A stretch of 64,000 nt of DNA from Paenibacillus cellulositrophicus (GCF_009363095.1 NZ_CP045295.1:4865001-4929000), one strand, 5' to 3'; shown: positions 17,177-25,309, counted from the first letter of the stretch. Numbers and translations: made by a program. Notes: a model not told the origin generated them from the sequence alone.

Positions 17177-17192
17177 AAGTTATCGTTAACTT
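17177..17192. promoter_or_regulatory. Candidate LacI-family operator
   Basis: AAGTTATCGTTAACTT is a 16-bp palindrome (seven of eight positions symmetric) centred on CG, the hallmark of LacI-family operators. It lies directly downstream of the predicted transcription start of the epimerase operon, where bound repressor would block elongation. Confidence 0.6.
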
Positions 17193-17201
17193 TACAAATT
17201 A

Positions 17202-17231
17202 ATATTAATAATCCGGGAACGATATTGTCAA
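17202..17231 (-). promoter_or_regulatory. Sigma-A-type promoter of the mannoside operon
   Basis: On the minus strand, TTGACA (17231-17226) and TAATAT (17207-17202) are separated by 18 bases. The start would be near 17195, about 40 bases before the TTG start codon. Confidence 0.65.
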
Positions 17232-17431
17232 TGAGAAAAGAGGAATGGCGAAGCTATACAAGAAGCCGCAGCAGATAGAGTGGGGATGTTCCCTTTTTTT
17301 TAATATAAGGTGATACAGAAAATGATGTCTGTTACTCTGTTCTATAACCTAAACGATTAGGTAACGGAGGACGAACTAAGCCGCACGGGCGTAAGGTAAA
17401 AATTTCATGCTGGCAAACGGGAAGAGAACCT

Positions 17432-17456
17432 GTTTAATATTTTTTCATGCGGTTAA
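17432..17456 (+). promoter_or_regulatory. Candidate sigma-B promoter
   Basis: GTTTAA (17432-17437), a 13-base spacer and GGTTAA (17451-17456) resemble the general-stress sigma-B consensus GTTTAA/GGGTAT. It lies 48 bases before the KGG stress-protein gene, a class known to be sigma-B controlled in Bacillus. The stretch from 17232 to 17431 shows no gene. Confidence 0.5.
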
Positions 17457-17504
17457 ATACATGTCGTGAAGGAAATTCCCAAAAATTCAGAGGAGTGATT
17501 GATC

Positions 17505-17714
17505 ATGGCAAATAACCAAAATGGCAAAATGAGTCCGGAAGAACGAGGCCGTATGGGTGGAGAAGCCACGGCGAAAAATCATGACAAAGAATTTTATCAG
17601 GAAATCGGCCGCAAAGGCGGAGAGGCTACAGCCGAGTCGCATGACAAGGACTTTTACCGTAAAATCGGTGAAAAAGGCGGCGAAGCCCGTGCGCGTCAGC
17701 GTGACAACGATTAA
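17505..17714 (+). CDS. KGG-repeat general stress protein (GsiB-like)
   Basis: A 69-residue hydrophilic protein built of three repeats of about 20 residues, each containing GG-EA/GEAT (RMGGEATAKNHDKEFYQEIG, RKGGEATAESHDKDFYRKIG, EKGGEARARQR). These KGG/con-10 repeats are found in GsiB of Bacillus subtilis, a desiccation and general-stress protein. ATG 17505 is spaced well from GAGGAG; an ATG six bases earlier is also in frame. It stands alone, between a sigma-B-like promoter and a terminator. Confidence 0.88.
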   Translation: MANNQNGKMSPEERGRMGGEATAKNHDKEFYQEIGRKGGEATAESHDKDFYRKIGEKGGEARARQRDND

Positions 17715-17825
17715 TACGATGACCCCCTAAATTGGAATATGACATTAGGATACGCGGCGCTTAAAGCCGACTTTTCGAAAGAAAACCGGACCCGGCGATC
17801 CGTAGAACCCAAGCCTAAGAATAAA

Positions 17826-17850
17826 GCCCGAGAAATCTCGGGCCTTATTC
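17826..17850 (+). terminator. Intrinsic terminator after the stress gene
   Basis: GCCCGAGA (17826-17833) pairs perfectly with TCTCGGGC (17836-17843), then a T-rich stretch. It separates the KGG gene from the GNAT gene. Confidence 0.65.
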
Positions 17851-17930
17851 TTTTTGTTTTGCAAAAAACGATTGAACTTTGGAATCTGACTTGATACTAT
17901 TGCCCTTAAATACATAAGGGGTGGATATAT

Positions 17931-18368
17931 ATGGAAAATATTGACGGAGATTTGGTGATCAGCACCGACAAGTCGAAACTGGACGTGGATAAGGTTTGCG
18001 ATTTTCTGTCGCGGAGCTATTGGGCGAATAAACGGCCAAGGGAAAGAATCCTGAAGTCGATCGAAAACTCGATTTGCTACGGGGCTTATATCGGAGACAG
18101 GCTGGTCGGTTTTGCGCGGGTCGTGACCGACGGGGCCACGATGTATTGGTTGTGCGACGTGTTTGTGGATGAGGAGTATAGGGGGCACGGCATCGGGAAA
18201 AAGCTGGTCGGCACGATTGCCAATGCCGATGAGTTCAAAGATTTGAACGGCCTGCTTGGTACCAAAGATGCGCACGGTTTATACGAACAATACCATTTTA
18301 CAAGAATGGAAATGATGCGGCGCATGGCGGATTACATCAGAAATATGGATAAGGGCGGCTCGGTATAA
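17931..18368 (+). CDS. GNAT family N-acetyltransferase
   Basis: A 145-residue acetyltransferase: GAYIGDRLVGFARVVTDGAT precedes motif A, CDVFVDEEYRGHGIGKKLVG, near residues 75-94, and YEQYHFTRME closes the fold. This compact type (residue pattern FLSRSYWANKR at the start) is widespread in Bacilli and resembles the GNAT at 50027-50470. TAAGGGGTGG precedes the ATG. The acceptor is unknown. Confidence 0.88.
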   Translation: MENIDGDLVISTDKSKLDVDKVCDFLSRSYWANKRPRERILKSIENSICYGAYIGDRLVGFARVVTDGATMYWLCDVFVDEEYRGHGIGKKLVGTIANADEFKDLNGLLGTKDAHGLYEQYHFTRMEMMRRMADYIRNMDKGGSV

Positions 18369-18467
18369 AAACGGTCCATATCGATCAGAAAGGGTGAGGG
18401 GAATGGGGGAAAACGTCTATCAAGACCTCCCCGTGCTGGAAGATTCAGGCCGAAAGGAGAACGATGC

Positions 18468-19379
18468 ATGGAACGAAACTTTCAATCTACCGTGATTGAA
18501 TTAATCCAAGGAGACATTACTCGCGCTGAAGTGGATGGCATCGTGAATGCTGCGAATTCGAGCCTGCTGGGCGGGGGCGGCGTCGACGGGGCCATTCATC
18601 GTGCCGGCGGGAGCGAAATTCTTGAGGAATGCAAGAAAATCCGGGCTAGACAGGGAGGCTGCCCCGTAGGCGAAGCCGTGATCACGACGGCTGGCCGGCT
18701 GCCGGCCAAATATGTTATTCATACTGTGGGGCCCGTGTGGAACGGTGGACAGCATGAGGAAGAGGCCAAGCTGCACAGCTGCTATATCCAATCGCTGGCG
18801 ATGGCTGATCAGTACGAGCTGGAAAGCGTAGCTTTTCCAAACATTAGCACGGGAATCTATGGTTTTCCCAAGGCGTTGGCAGCGCCGATTGCCATCCGTG
18901 CGGTAAAGGAGTTTCTATCCGCTCATCCGCAGACCTCCATCAAGAAGGTGCAGTTCGTTTGCTTTGACAAGGAAAATGAAGAGATTTACCGGAAACTGTT
19001 AGAACAGGATGCCGAGCTGCTCATTCACCGTTATATCGAAGCTTATAACGCATTTGACATCGAGGGGATGTTAAGTGTGCTTCATCCGGATGTCATTTTC
19101 AGAAATATCGTCGGTAACGAGGTTTCGGTGGAAACGAAAGGACTGCAGCCATTTCGGGCTTTGGCGGAAAAGGCGGCAGCCCTGTTTTCGACCCGGCTGC
19201 AAACCATCTTAGAGCTCCGGGAGATAAACGGCCGGATTGAGGCGGACATTGATTACACGGGTGTGCTGGCGTCAGATCTTCCTGACGGAGTAAAGGCTGG
19301 GGATACCATTCGGTTACAAGGAAGGTCGGTCTTTACGATCAAGGATGGAAAGCTGTCTCTTATTGAGGACTACAGTTAA
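18468..19379 (+). CDS. Macro domain protein fused to a SnoaL/NTF2-like domain
   Basis: A 303-residue two-domain protein. Residues 1-175 form a macro domain of the MacroD/YmdB type: GDITRAEVDGIVNAANSSLL, then GGGGVDGAIHRAGG and ISTGIYGFPKALAAPIAI, the ADP-ribose loops. Such domains remove acetyl from O-acetyl-ADP-ribose or ADP-ribose from proteins. Residues 180-303 (HRYIEAYNAFDIEGMLSVLH, ending FTIKDGKLSLIEDYS) form a SnoaL-like NTF2 fold. MacroD proteins are usually one domain, so the fusion is notable. GAAAGGAG precedes the ATG. Confidence 0.87.
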   Translation: MERNFQSTVIELIQGDITRAEVDGIVNAANSSLLGGGGVDGAIHRAGGSEILEECKKIRARQGGCPVGEAVITTAGRLPAKYVIHTVGPVWNGGQHEEEAKLHSCYIQSLAMADQYELESVAFPNISTGIYGFPKALAAPIAIRAVKEFLSAHPQTSIKKVQFVCFDKENEEIYRKLLEQDAELLIHRYIEAYNAFDIEGMLSVLHPDVIFRNIVGNEVSVETKGLQPFRALAEKAAALFSTRLQTILELREINGRIEADIDYTGVLASDLPDGVKAGDTIRLQGRSVFTIKDGKLSLIEDYS

Positions 19380-19427
19380 TCCAAAAAGCAGAGCTCTAAC
19401 GATTTACTATAGAAAGAGATGGTAAAC

Positions 19428-20030
19428 ATGAATTTTCAAACATCCAGAAAGGCACTGGTCATCATACTCCATGAAATCTATGGGCTTAACGAGCATATTC
19501 TTGCTTTTGGCGATAAGGTCTCCCGGGCGGGTTACAAGGTGCTGACCCCGAACCTGCTGAAACGGGAGCCTTTTCCATATGAACAAGAGGAAGAGGCCTA
19601 CTCCTATTTCGTGAGCCAGATCGGCTTTGACCGGGCCGCTGATGAAGTGAGGCAAATGGTACGAGATCACCGGGATCCATACGACTGCATCATGATCGTC
19701 GGCTTCAGCATTGGAGCAACCATTGCCTGGCTGTGCAGTGCATCCGAAATCGACGGGATCGTCGGATTTTACGGATCAAGAATTCGCAATTACGCCGAAA
19801 CGGAGCCGAAGTGCCCGGCTTTATTGTTTTTTGCAAGGAACGAAAAATCCTTTAACGTATCAGAGCTCGTTGTAAAATTGGAGCATCGTCAGAACACGCA
19901 CGTCCACGTCATCGAAGGGGAGCATGGTTTCATGAACCCTTACTCCAAAAGCTACCTTCCCCAAGCCTATCAGGCATGTCTGGAGAGAAGCTTTGACTTT
20001 TTGCAGTGGATAGCGAAGGGGAAAATGTAG
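19428..20030 (+). CDS. Dienelactone hydrolase-like alpha/beta hydrolase
   Basis: A 200-residue alpha/beta hydrolase of the dienelactone hydrolase type: VIILHEIYGLNEHILAFGDK, the nucleophile elbow GFSIGATIAW and the His region EGEHGFMNPYS. Classic dienelactone hydrolases use Cys; here the elbow residue is Ser, as in some carboxymethylenebutenolidase-like esterases. ATG 19428 lies after AAGAGATGG; ATG 19419 is also in frame. It follows the macro gene by 48 bases. The substrate is unknown. Confidence 0.8.
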   Translation: MNFQTSRKALVIILHEIYGLNEHILAFGDKVSRAGYKVLTPNLLKREPFPYEQEEEAYSYFVSQIGFDRAADEVRQMVRDHRDPYDCIMIVGFSIGATIAWLCSASEIDGIVGFYGSRIRNYAETEPKCPALLFFARNEKSFNVSELVVKLEHRQNTHVHVIEGEHGFMNPYSKSYLPQAYQACLERSFDFLQWIAKGKM

Positions 20031-20165
20031 TCGAGGCTTCGGCAGATGACAGCGAGCCGAGTATGGATCGGGACCACAGATGGATATCTAATATTTTTGC
20101 TTTACATGCGAACATACATTCTTGTAAAATGTATTTGGGCATAAATTCCAAATGGAGGTTCAGAT

Positions 20166-20561
20166 ATGGAATCTGGGCGAATTCTAGGGATTGCTTATAA
20201 TGTTATCCCGGTGAAAGACGTGGAGAAATCGGCGGAATGGTTTGTGAAGCATTTCGGATTTAACATTCGCAATAAGCGCGACGGTTATCTGAGTTTGTTC
20301 AGAGAGAACCGGCCGATTCTTGATCTGATCCAAAGTGAGCACGACTCGAGAGCGGTGTTCGAAGTGAACGGTAGAAAGCGCTGGGTCATCACCTTTTTTT
20401 CGGACGATATCGGGTCGCTGCACAGGCGGTTACAGGCTGAGGACGTCAAGGTCGGCAGCCTAAGCGACGAAGGGAAGTACGGGAAGTTTTTCGTACTCGA
20501 GGATTTAGACGGCAACCTGTTTGACGTATGGGAGCATCAGGATTGCGAGCTGGTTTACTAG
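20166..20561 (+). CDS. VOC family protein
   Basis: A 131-residue VOC protein: AYNVIPVKDVEKSAEWFVKH starts the first module and FVLEDLDGNLFDVWEHQ ends the second, with DGN as in glyoxalase/bleomycin-resistance proteins. AATGGAGG precedes the ATG well. It forms dimers in related proteins and may bind metal. Nothing points to the substrate. The 135 bases upstream hold no other gene. Confidence 0.82.
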   Translation: MESGRILGIAYNVIPVKDVEKSAEWFVKHFGFNIRNKRDGYLSLFRENRPILDLIQSEHDSRAVFEVNGRKRWVITFFSDDIGSLHRRLQAEDVKVGSLSDEGKYGKFFVLEDLDGNLFDVWEHQDCELVY

Positions 20562-20661
20562 AGCCGGTCATGCGGCCATCTTAGAACGGGTCAAAACGCA
20601 AACAAGCACGACCCCATAGTTAAGGGATCATGCTGCTAGAACACTGTTCATAATCTGTTCG

Positions 20662-20930
20662 TTATCTTTCACACGCGATGAAATCTTTGTCCCGGTCTTT
20701 GCTTTTGTTGGCGTCATAGAGCTCCTTAGAAACATAAGGCTTATTTTGGTCTTGCCGCCTTTGTTTTTGACAGAAGCCGAGCGGGCGACGCCCCCCTTGT
20801 AATCTTTGTTTAATTCAGCGCAGTTCTGGTACTTCTTCACTTGACCTGCCGCTTGCGCATGACTGATGGTGCCCAGACTGATCCCGGTACATAGAATCAC
20901 ACTTAGAGAAAGTAAAATGCTTTTTTTCAT
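20662..20930 (-). pseudogene. Excalibur calcium-binding domain secreted protein, frameshifted
   Basis: The gene begins MKKSILLSLSVILCTGISLG with a signal peptide ending HAQAAG, then KYQNCAELNKDYKGGVARSA, the start of an excalibur domain. After GGKTK the frame is lost. Shifting by one base near 20741-20747 restores KPYVSKELYDANKSKDRDKD and FIACER followed by TAA at 20664-20662, the complete EF-hand-like loop DxDxD...CE. The total length of 269 bases is one short of a whole number of codons, so one base has been deleted. GGGGTGATTTGGAGA precedes the start. Confidence 0.85.
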
Positions 20931-21038
20931 TCTCCAAATCACCCCTGTTCGTCTATTATGGTTCATAGGCCCATCGCTATCATAGCATGCGGTATCGGGA
21001 ATTTGGAGGGGAAAATTGAACATAAACGGAGAGATGGA

Positions 21039-21494
21039 ATGAGCTCAGAAGAAAACATCATTGTCGCCAGCGTTTCCGTTCTGCGGAACGAAGAGGTGTT
21101 CATGATCCAGGAGAAGAAGGCCTCCGCGTATGGTCTGTGGAACTTTCCTTCAGGGCGGCGGGAGACGGGGGAAGATTTGGCCGAGACCGCTGTTCGGGAA
21201 GTTAAGGAGGAGACTGGACTGGACGTACGGCTGAAGGCTGTTACTGGTGTGTACCCGTTTCGAAGCACCAGTGGTCAGCAGGTGATCCTGTTTCATTTTG
21301 TCGGCGAAGCAGCGGGTGATGCATTAAGAATACAAAATGATGAAATTATGGATGGCCGGTGGGTTGCCATCGATACGCTGCTCCATCAGCCGGATGAACA
21401 GCTGCGGGAAGCGAAAGTCATCAAGCAGATCACCAGGCGGTTGTTACGGAAAGAGTTCTACCCGCTTGACGTATTTCATGGAATGATTCGGTGA
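21039..21494 (+). CDS. Nudix hydrolase
   Basis: A 151-residue Nudix protein with the box GRRETGEDLAETAVREVKEE followed by TGL near residues 37-59; all residues of G-x5-E-x7-R-E-x2-E-E-x-G are present. The first strand IIVASVSVLRNEEVFMIQEK is typical of MutT-like and 8-oxo-dGTP-type enzymes, but specificity is unknown. ATG 21039 follows GGAGAGATGG; longer in-frame starts run into the divergent excalibur promoter region. A long C-terminal helix completes the domain. Confidence 0.86.
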   Translation: MSSEENIIVASVSVLRNEEVFMIQEKKASAYGLWNFPSGRRETGEDLAETAVREVKEETGLDVRLKAVTGVYPFRSTSGQQVILFHFVGEAAGDALRIQNDEIMDGRWVAIDTLLHQPDEQLREAKVIKQITRRLLRKEFYPLDVFHGMIR

Positions 21495-21581
21495 GTATCA
21501 TGGAAATAGAGTAGCATAGTAGTAATGAATGAAAGAGCCTGTCTTTTGACAGAACCATCTTGTAACCGTTAGGAGAACAGC

Positions 21582-22037
21582 ATGAAATTAATGCCTGAAT
21601 ACGCCCACAATATTATCGTCGGTGTGGTTTTTCGAAACCAGTGGAGCTGGTACATAACGGAGAGGGAATACTGGTTTTTGAATGTGGAAATGGAAGACCG
21701 CTTCGGTATTGAAGTGCTGGATGAAACCACGGCAGCTGAATTTTTTCGTCTTATCGCGGACTTTCGAGTGCCTTCAACGGAGCTCTCTCAAATGCTCGTG
21801 GATTTGGAGGACTCTTTTCGGCACCAGGATGAGGTTCTCGAGTTTGTTCCGGCGCTTTACGTCCATTTCGATGACCGCGTGCTGTATTCGCTGTTCCCGG
21901 AACCGATGTCCTTCGAGCATTATGTCCCCGAGGGATGGGCTGGGGAATATCGTGATTTTATGGAACTGGTGCCGGAAGCGGAACGGTATTGGATGATCCA
22001 GGGGGAAAACTTTTTTAATACGATGCCGCAACGGTAA
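21582..22037 (+). CDS. Hypothetical protein, 151 residues
   Basis: I do not recognise this protein. It is acidic and rich in aromatic residues, with no signal peptide or membrane span: WSWYITEREYWFLNVEMEDR near the start, a middle region LIADFRVPSTELSQMLVDLE, and FEHYVPEGWAGEYRDFMELV near the end. TTAGGAG precedes the ATG. It lies 16 bases before another hypothetical gene (22054) with a similar aromatic, acidic style, and the two are probably cotranscribed. Confidence 0.7.
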   Translation: MKLMPEYAHNIIVGVVFRNQWSWYITEREYWFLNVEMEDRFGIEVLDETTAAEFFRLIADFRVPSTELSQMLVDLEDSFRHQDEVLEFVPALYVHFDDRVLYSLFPEPMSFEHYVPEGWAGEYRDFMELVPEAERYWMIQGENFFNTMPQR

Positions 22038-22053
22038 GCAGGGGAGGGAGCTT

Positions 22054-22493
22054 TTGATATACATTTTAGAGGAACCCCGCGGCAGAGCTTATGAGGGTTT
22101 GATCTCGATGGCATTCCGTGTGTGCAATGAATTCATTCTGGTCAAAAAGGATCAACTAACGCTAACTCCTGCAATGGAGGCTCTGGCCGAACGATTAAAG
22201 CCTTACGTCAAAACGGTCAAGAAGCAGGACGCTTGGCCGGGAACCCAACTGTTTGGGCATTATGCCGACGTATATTATTTTGATTGCCAGCCGCCATTGG
22301 AGAAGCTGATCTTGGAGTCCGCTGATGGCCTGTATGACTGGGTGTGGCCGAATTTGTTGGAGGATCTATGTTTTTTAAAGGCAGTCAGCCTTGGCTTGTT
22401 AATATCGCCCATGAGCATGAAGCGTGGATCAAGACGGATGACCGTGAGGAAATTTTGCAATTTAGAGAGATCGAAGGATTGATGGTGTACTAG
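22054..22493 (+). pseudogene. Hypothetical gene with a one-base deletion in a T tract
   Basis: The frame begins at TTG (after GGGGAGGGAG) with MIYILEEPRGRAYEGLISMA and runs to LLEDLCF at 22370. There the T tract 22371-22376 has six Ts. One more T would continue FKGSQPWLVNIAHEHEAWIK, then TDDREEILQFREIEGLMVY and TAG at 22491-22493, a natural acidic end. As written, the frame runs into basic nonsense and stops at 22482. The stretch of 440 bases is one short of whole codons. Loss of a base, slippage recoding or a sequencing error are all possible. Family not recognised. Confidence 0.7.
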
Positions 22494-22549
22494 CTTTTAG
22501 GAATTCAGTTCAGTACACTATTTTAAACCATCAAGACAGGATGAACGGT

Positions 22550-23026
22550 ATGTCGACGATACGAGAAGAAATAATGATATATGCACCGATCGACGTCTGC
22601 TTTGACGCCTCTCGAAATGTGGATGACCACTCCCGGACGGTCTGGCCTCACACCCATGAGCGGGTCGTCGCGGGAAGGATGAGCGGTTTGCTCGAGGCCG
22701 GGGACACGGTGGTGTTCGAAGCAAGGCACTTTGGGATTCGGCAGCGGCTGACCTCGAAGGTGACCGAGATGGATAAGCCCTATTCTTTTACCGACGAGAT
22801 GCAAAAGGGGGCCTTTCGCCATTTGACTCACTGCCATGAATTTGAGGAGGTTCCCGGAGGAACGCTGGTCAGGGACATTCTCGATTTCAGCGCTCCGTTC
22901 GGATGGGTTGGGCGGCTGTTCGATGTGCTCGTGTTGGAAAAATACATGAGGGCCTTTATCCGCTACCGTCAACGGACGCTCAAGGCACTCATCGAAAACG
23001 AAAACAGCCCCAAGTCGTCGACTTGA
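22550..23026 (+). CDS. SRPBCC family protein (START-like lipid/ligand-binding fold)
   Basis: A 158-residue SRPBCC-fold protein: EIMIYAPIDVCFDASRNVDD is the first strand-helix, and HCHEFEEVPGGTLVRDILDF the paired long strands, ending in a C-terminal helix RAFIRYRQRTLKALIENEN. Such proteins bind hydrophobic ligands; some are annotated as cell-division inhibitors, without proof here. ATG 22550 lies eight bases from AGGA; ATG 22541 is nine bases upstream. The hairpin over its stop codon may terminate transcription. Confidence 0.8.
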   Translation: MSTIREEIMIYAPIDVCFDASRNVDDHSRTVWPHTHERVVAGRMSGLLEAGDTVVFEARHFGIRQRLTSKVTEMDKPYSFTDEMQKGAFRHLTHCHEFEEVPGGTLVRDILDFSAPFGWVGRLFDVLVLEKYMRAFIRYRQRTLKALIENENSPKSST

Positions 23027-23040
23027 GGCTGCTTCTGTTT
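23005..23040 (+). terminator. Terminator overlapping the SRPBCC stop codon
   Basis: CAGCC and CAAGT (23005-23015) pair with ACTTG and GGCTG (23021-23031) with one mismatch, followed by CTTCTGTTTT. The T tract is modest. Confidence 0.5.
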
Positions 23041-23077
23041 TGCCGTCCGTACATACGAGCGGCCGTTATGCAATGAT

Positions 23078-23995
23078 TTATGGCAAAATGTTACCGGCTG
23101 CGCGGTAAATTTCGTACCATTCTTCGCGCGTCAAGGTCACATCGCTTGCTTTGATGCAGTCTTGAAGACGCTCAAGGTTCATCGTGCCGATGACCGGCTG
23201 CATGTTGGCCGGATGGCGGAGGAGCCACGCAATAGCGATGGTCGTATTGGTTACGCCGTATTTACCGGCAATTTCGTCGATCTTCTTGTTCAATTCCGGG
23301 AATTTGTCGTTTCCAAGGAACACGCCTTCGAAGAAGCCGTATTGGAAAGGCGACCAAGGCTGAACCGTAATGTCGTTCAGTCTGCAGAAATCCAGCACGC
23401 TGCCGTCACGATTCACGGCCGATTCATTTTCCATGTTCACATTAATGCCGGCGGAAATCATGGTGGCGTTCGTGATGCTGAGCTGCAGCTGGTTGGCTAC
23501 AATCGGCTGCTTCACGAATTTTTTCAGCAGTTGGATTTGCATCGGGTTCTGGTTGGATACGCCAAAATGGCGCACTTTGCCGGAGGATTCCAGCTGCTCG
23601 AACGCTTCAGCAACCTCTTCAGGTTCAACCAATGCATCCGGGCGGTGCAGCAGCAGAACATCCAGGTAGTCGGTTTTCAGTCTTTTCAGAATGCCGTCCA
23701 CCGAATTCAGGATATGCTCTTTGGAAAAGTCGAACATGCCCTGACGGATGCCACATTTGGATTGAAGAATGATTTGCTCACGGACGTCGCTGTTCATATG
23801 GATGGCGTCTGCGAAAATTTCCTCGCAAGTACCGCCGCCATAGATATCGGCATGGTCAAAGAAATTGGCTCCTTGCTCCAGTGCCGTTTGTACGAAACGC
23901 TCCGCTTCGTTTTTGTCCAGGGAGTTGATGCGCATGCAGCCTACTGCAACTACAGGTACTTCCAAGCTGCTGCTGCCAAGCTTAATCGTTTTCAT
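23078..23995 (-). CDS. Aldo/keto reductase
   Basis: A 305-residue NADPH-dependent oxidoreductase of the aldo/keto reductase superfamily. The catalytic tetrad region is visible: FFDHADIYGGG (Asp and Tyr), SKCGIR (Lys), DVLLLHRPDAL (His). The C-terminal cofactor region VIGTMNLERLQDCIKASD is also present. It is closest to the YdhF-type branch. The gene is isolated on the minus strand. The region 23996-24318 upstream holds its GGAGG ribosome site and the promoters of both divergent genes, but no other gene. Confidence 0.9.
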   Translation of the reverse strand: MKTIKLGSSSLEVPVVAVGCMRINSLDKNEAERFVQTALEQGANFFDHADIYGGGTCEEIFADAIHMNSDVREQIILQSKCGIRQGMFDFSKEHILNSVDGILKRLKTDYLDVLLLHRPDALVEPEEVAEAFEQLESSGKVRHFGVSNQNPMQIQLLKKFVKQPIVANQLQLSITNATMISAGINVNMENESAVNRDGSVLDFCRLNDITVQPWSPFQYGFFEGVFLGNDKFPELNKKIDEIAGKYGVTNTTIAIAWLLRHPANMQPVIGTMNLERLQDCIKASDVTLTREEWYEIYRAAGNILP

Positions 23996-24318
23996 GAATC
24001 CTGTCCTCCGTATTCATATGGGTTTGGATGTTTCGACTCCAACACGAAAGTTCCGGCTTCCTGCTGAAGTTTCCTCTAGTAAGCGTGATCTAGTGATGAA
24101 TAGTTTTGCAGACAGTCCCCTGTTTATAATGACACCGCGTGTGGCAGGATTCAAGTCTTTTTATGAATAAATAGCAGATTATGAGTTTATGGCGGGAAAC
24201 TGGAGGGAATGAAGAGATAAGAAACCTTTTCCAGTGACTAAAAGCTGGGATCCGAAGTGTATTCGTAGACTAGAGAACAGATCGTCACTTAAACAACTTG
24301 AACAAAGGAGAATTGAAG

Positions 24319-24894
24319 ATGAGAAAACTTGTTTTATTTTTGCATTCATCGCTTGACGGTTTTGTAGAAGGGCCAAACGGCGAAATGGACATTGGCTGGG
24401 TTTCCTACGATGCAGATTTGGAGAAACACGCGAAAGAAATTCTGAGTACTGCCGACACAGTCATTTGGGGACGTGGGACTTATCAGATGATGTACAACTA
24501 CTGGCCGACTGTGCCTTCGAATCCAACAAGTACACAGCATGAACTGGATCATGCCGAGTGGATCGAAAAGACAGCCAAAGTCGTCTTTTCCACGACGCTG
24601 GAGAATGTCGAATGGAACAATTCCAGACTGGTGAAAGAAGATGTCGAGGAAGAGATCAAGAACCTCAAACAGCAGCCAGGCAGAGATATGGTCATCCTTG
24701 GTAGTCCTAGGTTCGCGCACTACCTTATGGGGCTTGATTTAATTGATGAGTATAAGATCACGGTTTCTCCTGTCCTGGTCGGCAGCGGGCTGCGGTTATT
24801 CCAAGGCATCAAAGAGAAGACCAATCTTAAACTTATCGAGAACAAAACTTTTGATTCTGGGGTGATTGGTCTCGTTTACCAGGCGGTTAGATAA
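24319..24894 (+). CDS. Dihydrofolate reductase family protein (RibD C-terminal type)
   Basis: A 191-residue protein with the DHFR-like fold of RibD reductase domains: RKLVLFLHSSLDGFVEGPNG at the N-terminus, TVIWGRGTYQMMYNYWP in the middle, and VILGSPRFAHYLMGLDLIDE plus TVSPVLVGSGLRLFQ towards the end. This YwjB/YyaP-type group is widespread in Bacilli and of unknown substrate; members bind NADPH. ATG 24319 follows AAAGGAG; ATG 24298 lies before that site. A second paralogue lies at 26437. Confidence 0.87.
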   Translation: MRKLVLFLHSSLDGFVEGPNGEMDIGWVSYDADLEKHAKEILSTADTVIWGRGTYQMMYNYWPTVPSNPTSTQHELDHAEWIEKTAKVVFSTTLENVEWNNSRLVKEDVEEEIKNLKQQPGRDMVILGSPRFAHYLMGLDLIDEYKITVSPVLVGSGLRLFQGIKEKTNLKLIENKTFDSGVIGLVYQAVR

Positions 24895-24925
24895 CCTTGT
24901 TTCGTAGATTAGCATGCTTTTTTTT

Positions 24926-24957
24926 AACAACCCCCTTCCATTTGGAAGGGGGTTGTT
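24926..24957. terminator. Hairpin between convergent genes
   Basis: AACAACCCCCTTCC and GGAAGGGGGTTGTT form a perfect 14-base-pair stem with an ATTT loop. It lies between the convergent reductase and HxlR genes and can serve as a terminator for both, although the T tracts are not ideal. Confidence 0.65.
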
Positions 24958-24961
24958 GTAT

Positions 24962-25309
24962 TTAGGCTTGGGCTTCCTTCAATTCCACTGTATGCGCCGT
25001 TGGACAGGGCTGCTCGGCCCACTCCCGCATGGCGGCAAAGATCGGCTGAAGGCGCCGGCCTTTATCCGTAAGCTCATATTCTACATGCAGCGGCACTTCT
25101 GAAAAAATGGTCCGCGTGACGATGTGATTATCCTCCAGGAGGCGCAGCCGGTCGGTCAGCGTTTTCGGGCTGATGGGATGCAGGGACCGTCGCAGCTCCC
25201 CGAAACGATTTAACCCGTTGAAGAGGTCGCGCAGAATCAGAAGCGTCCATTTTCCCTCCAGCAATTCGATGACCGGGGTAATCGTATCCGGACATTTGGG
25301 ATCGATCAT
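24962..25309 (-). CDS. HxlR family transcriptional regulator
   Basis: A 115-residue winged-helix regulator: CPDTITPVIELLEGKWTLLI, LRDLFNGLNRFGELRRSLHP and ISPKTLTDRLRLLEDNHIV are diagnostic of HxlR (MarR-related) proteins. It lacks the extra cysteines of some redox-sensing members, apart from Cys6 before the domain, which in the group can act as a sensor. The two flanking plus-strand genes (reductase, dehalogenase-like hydrolase) are possible targets. An inverted repeat lies in its own 5' region. Confidence 0.88.
   Translation of the reverse strand: MIDPKCPDTITPVIELLEGKWTLLILRDLFNGLNRFGELRRSLHPISPKTLTDRLRLLEDNHIVTRTIFSEVPLHVEYELTDKGRRLQPIFAAMREWAEQPCPTAHTVELKEAQA

Noticed and set aside
18403..18498. 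31-codon frame with a purine-rich upstream site
   Set aside because: It overlaps the start of the macro-domain gene, which has its own better ribosome site.
23162..24067. Long plus-strand frame opposite the aldo/keto reductase
   Set aside because: Antisense to a complete, well-conserved enzyme; no ribosome site.
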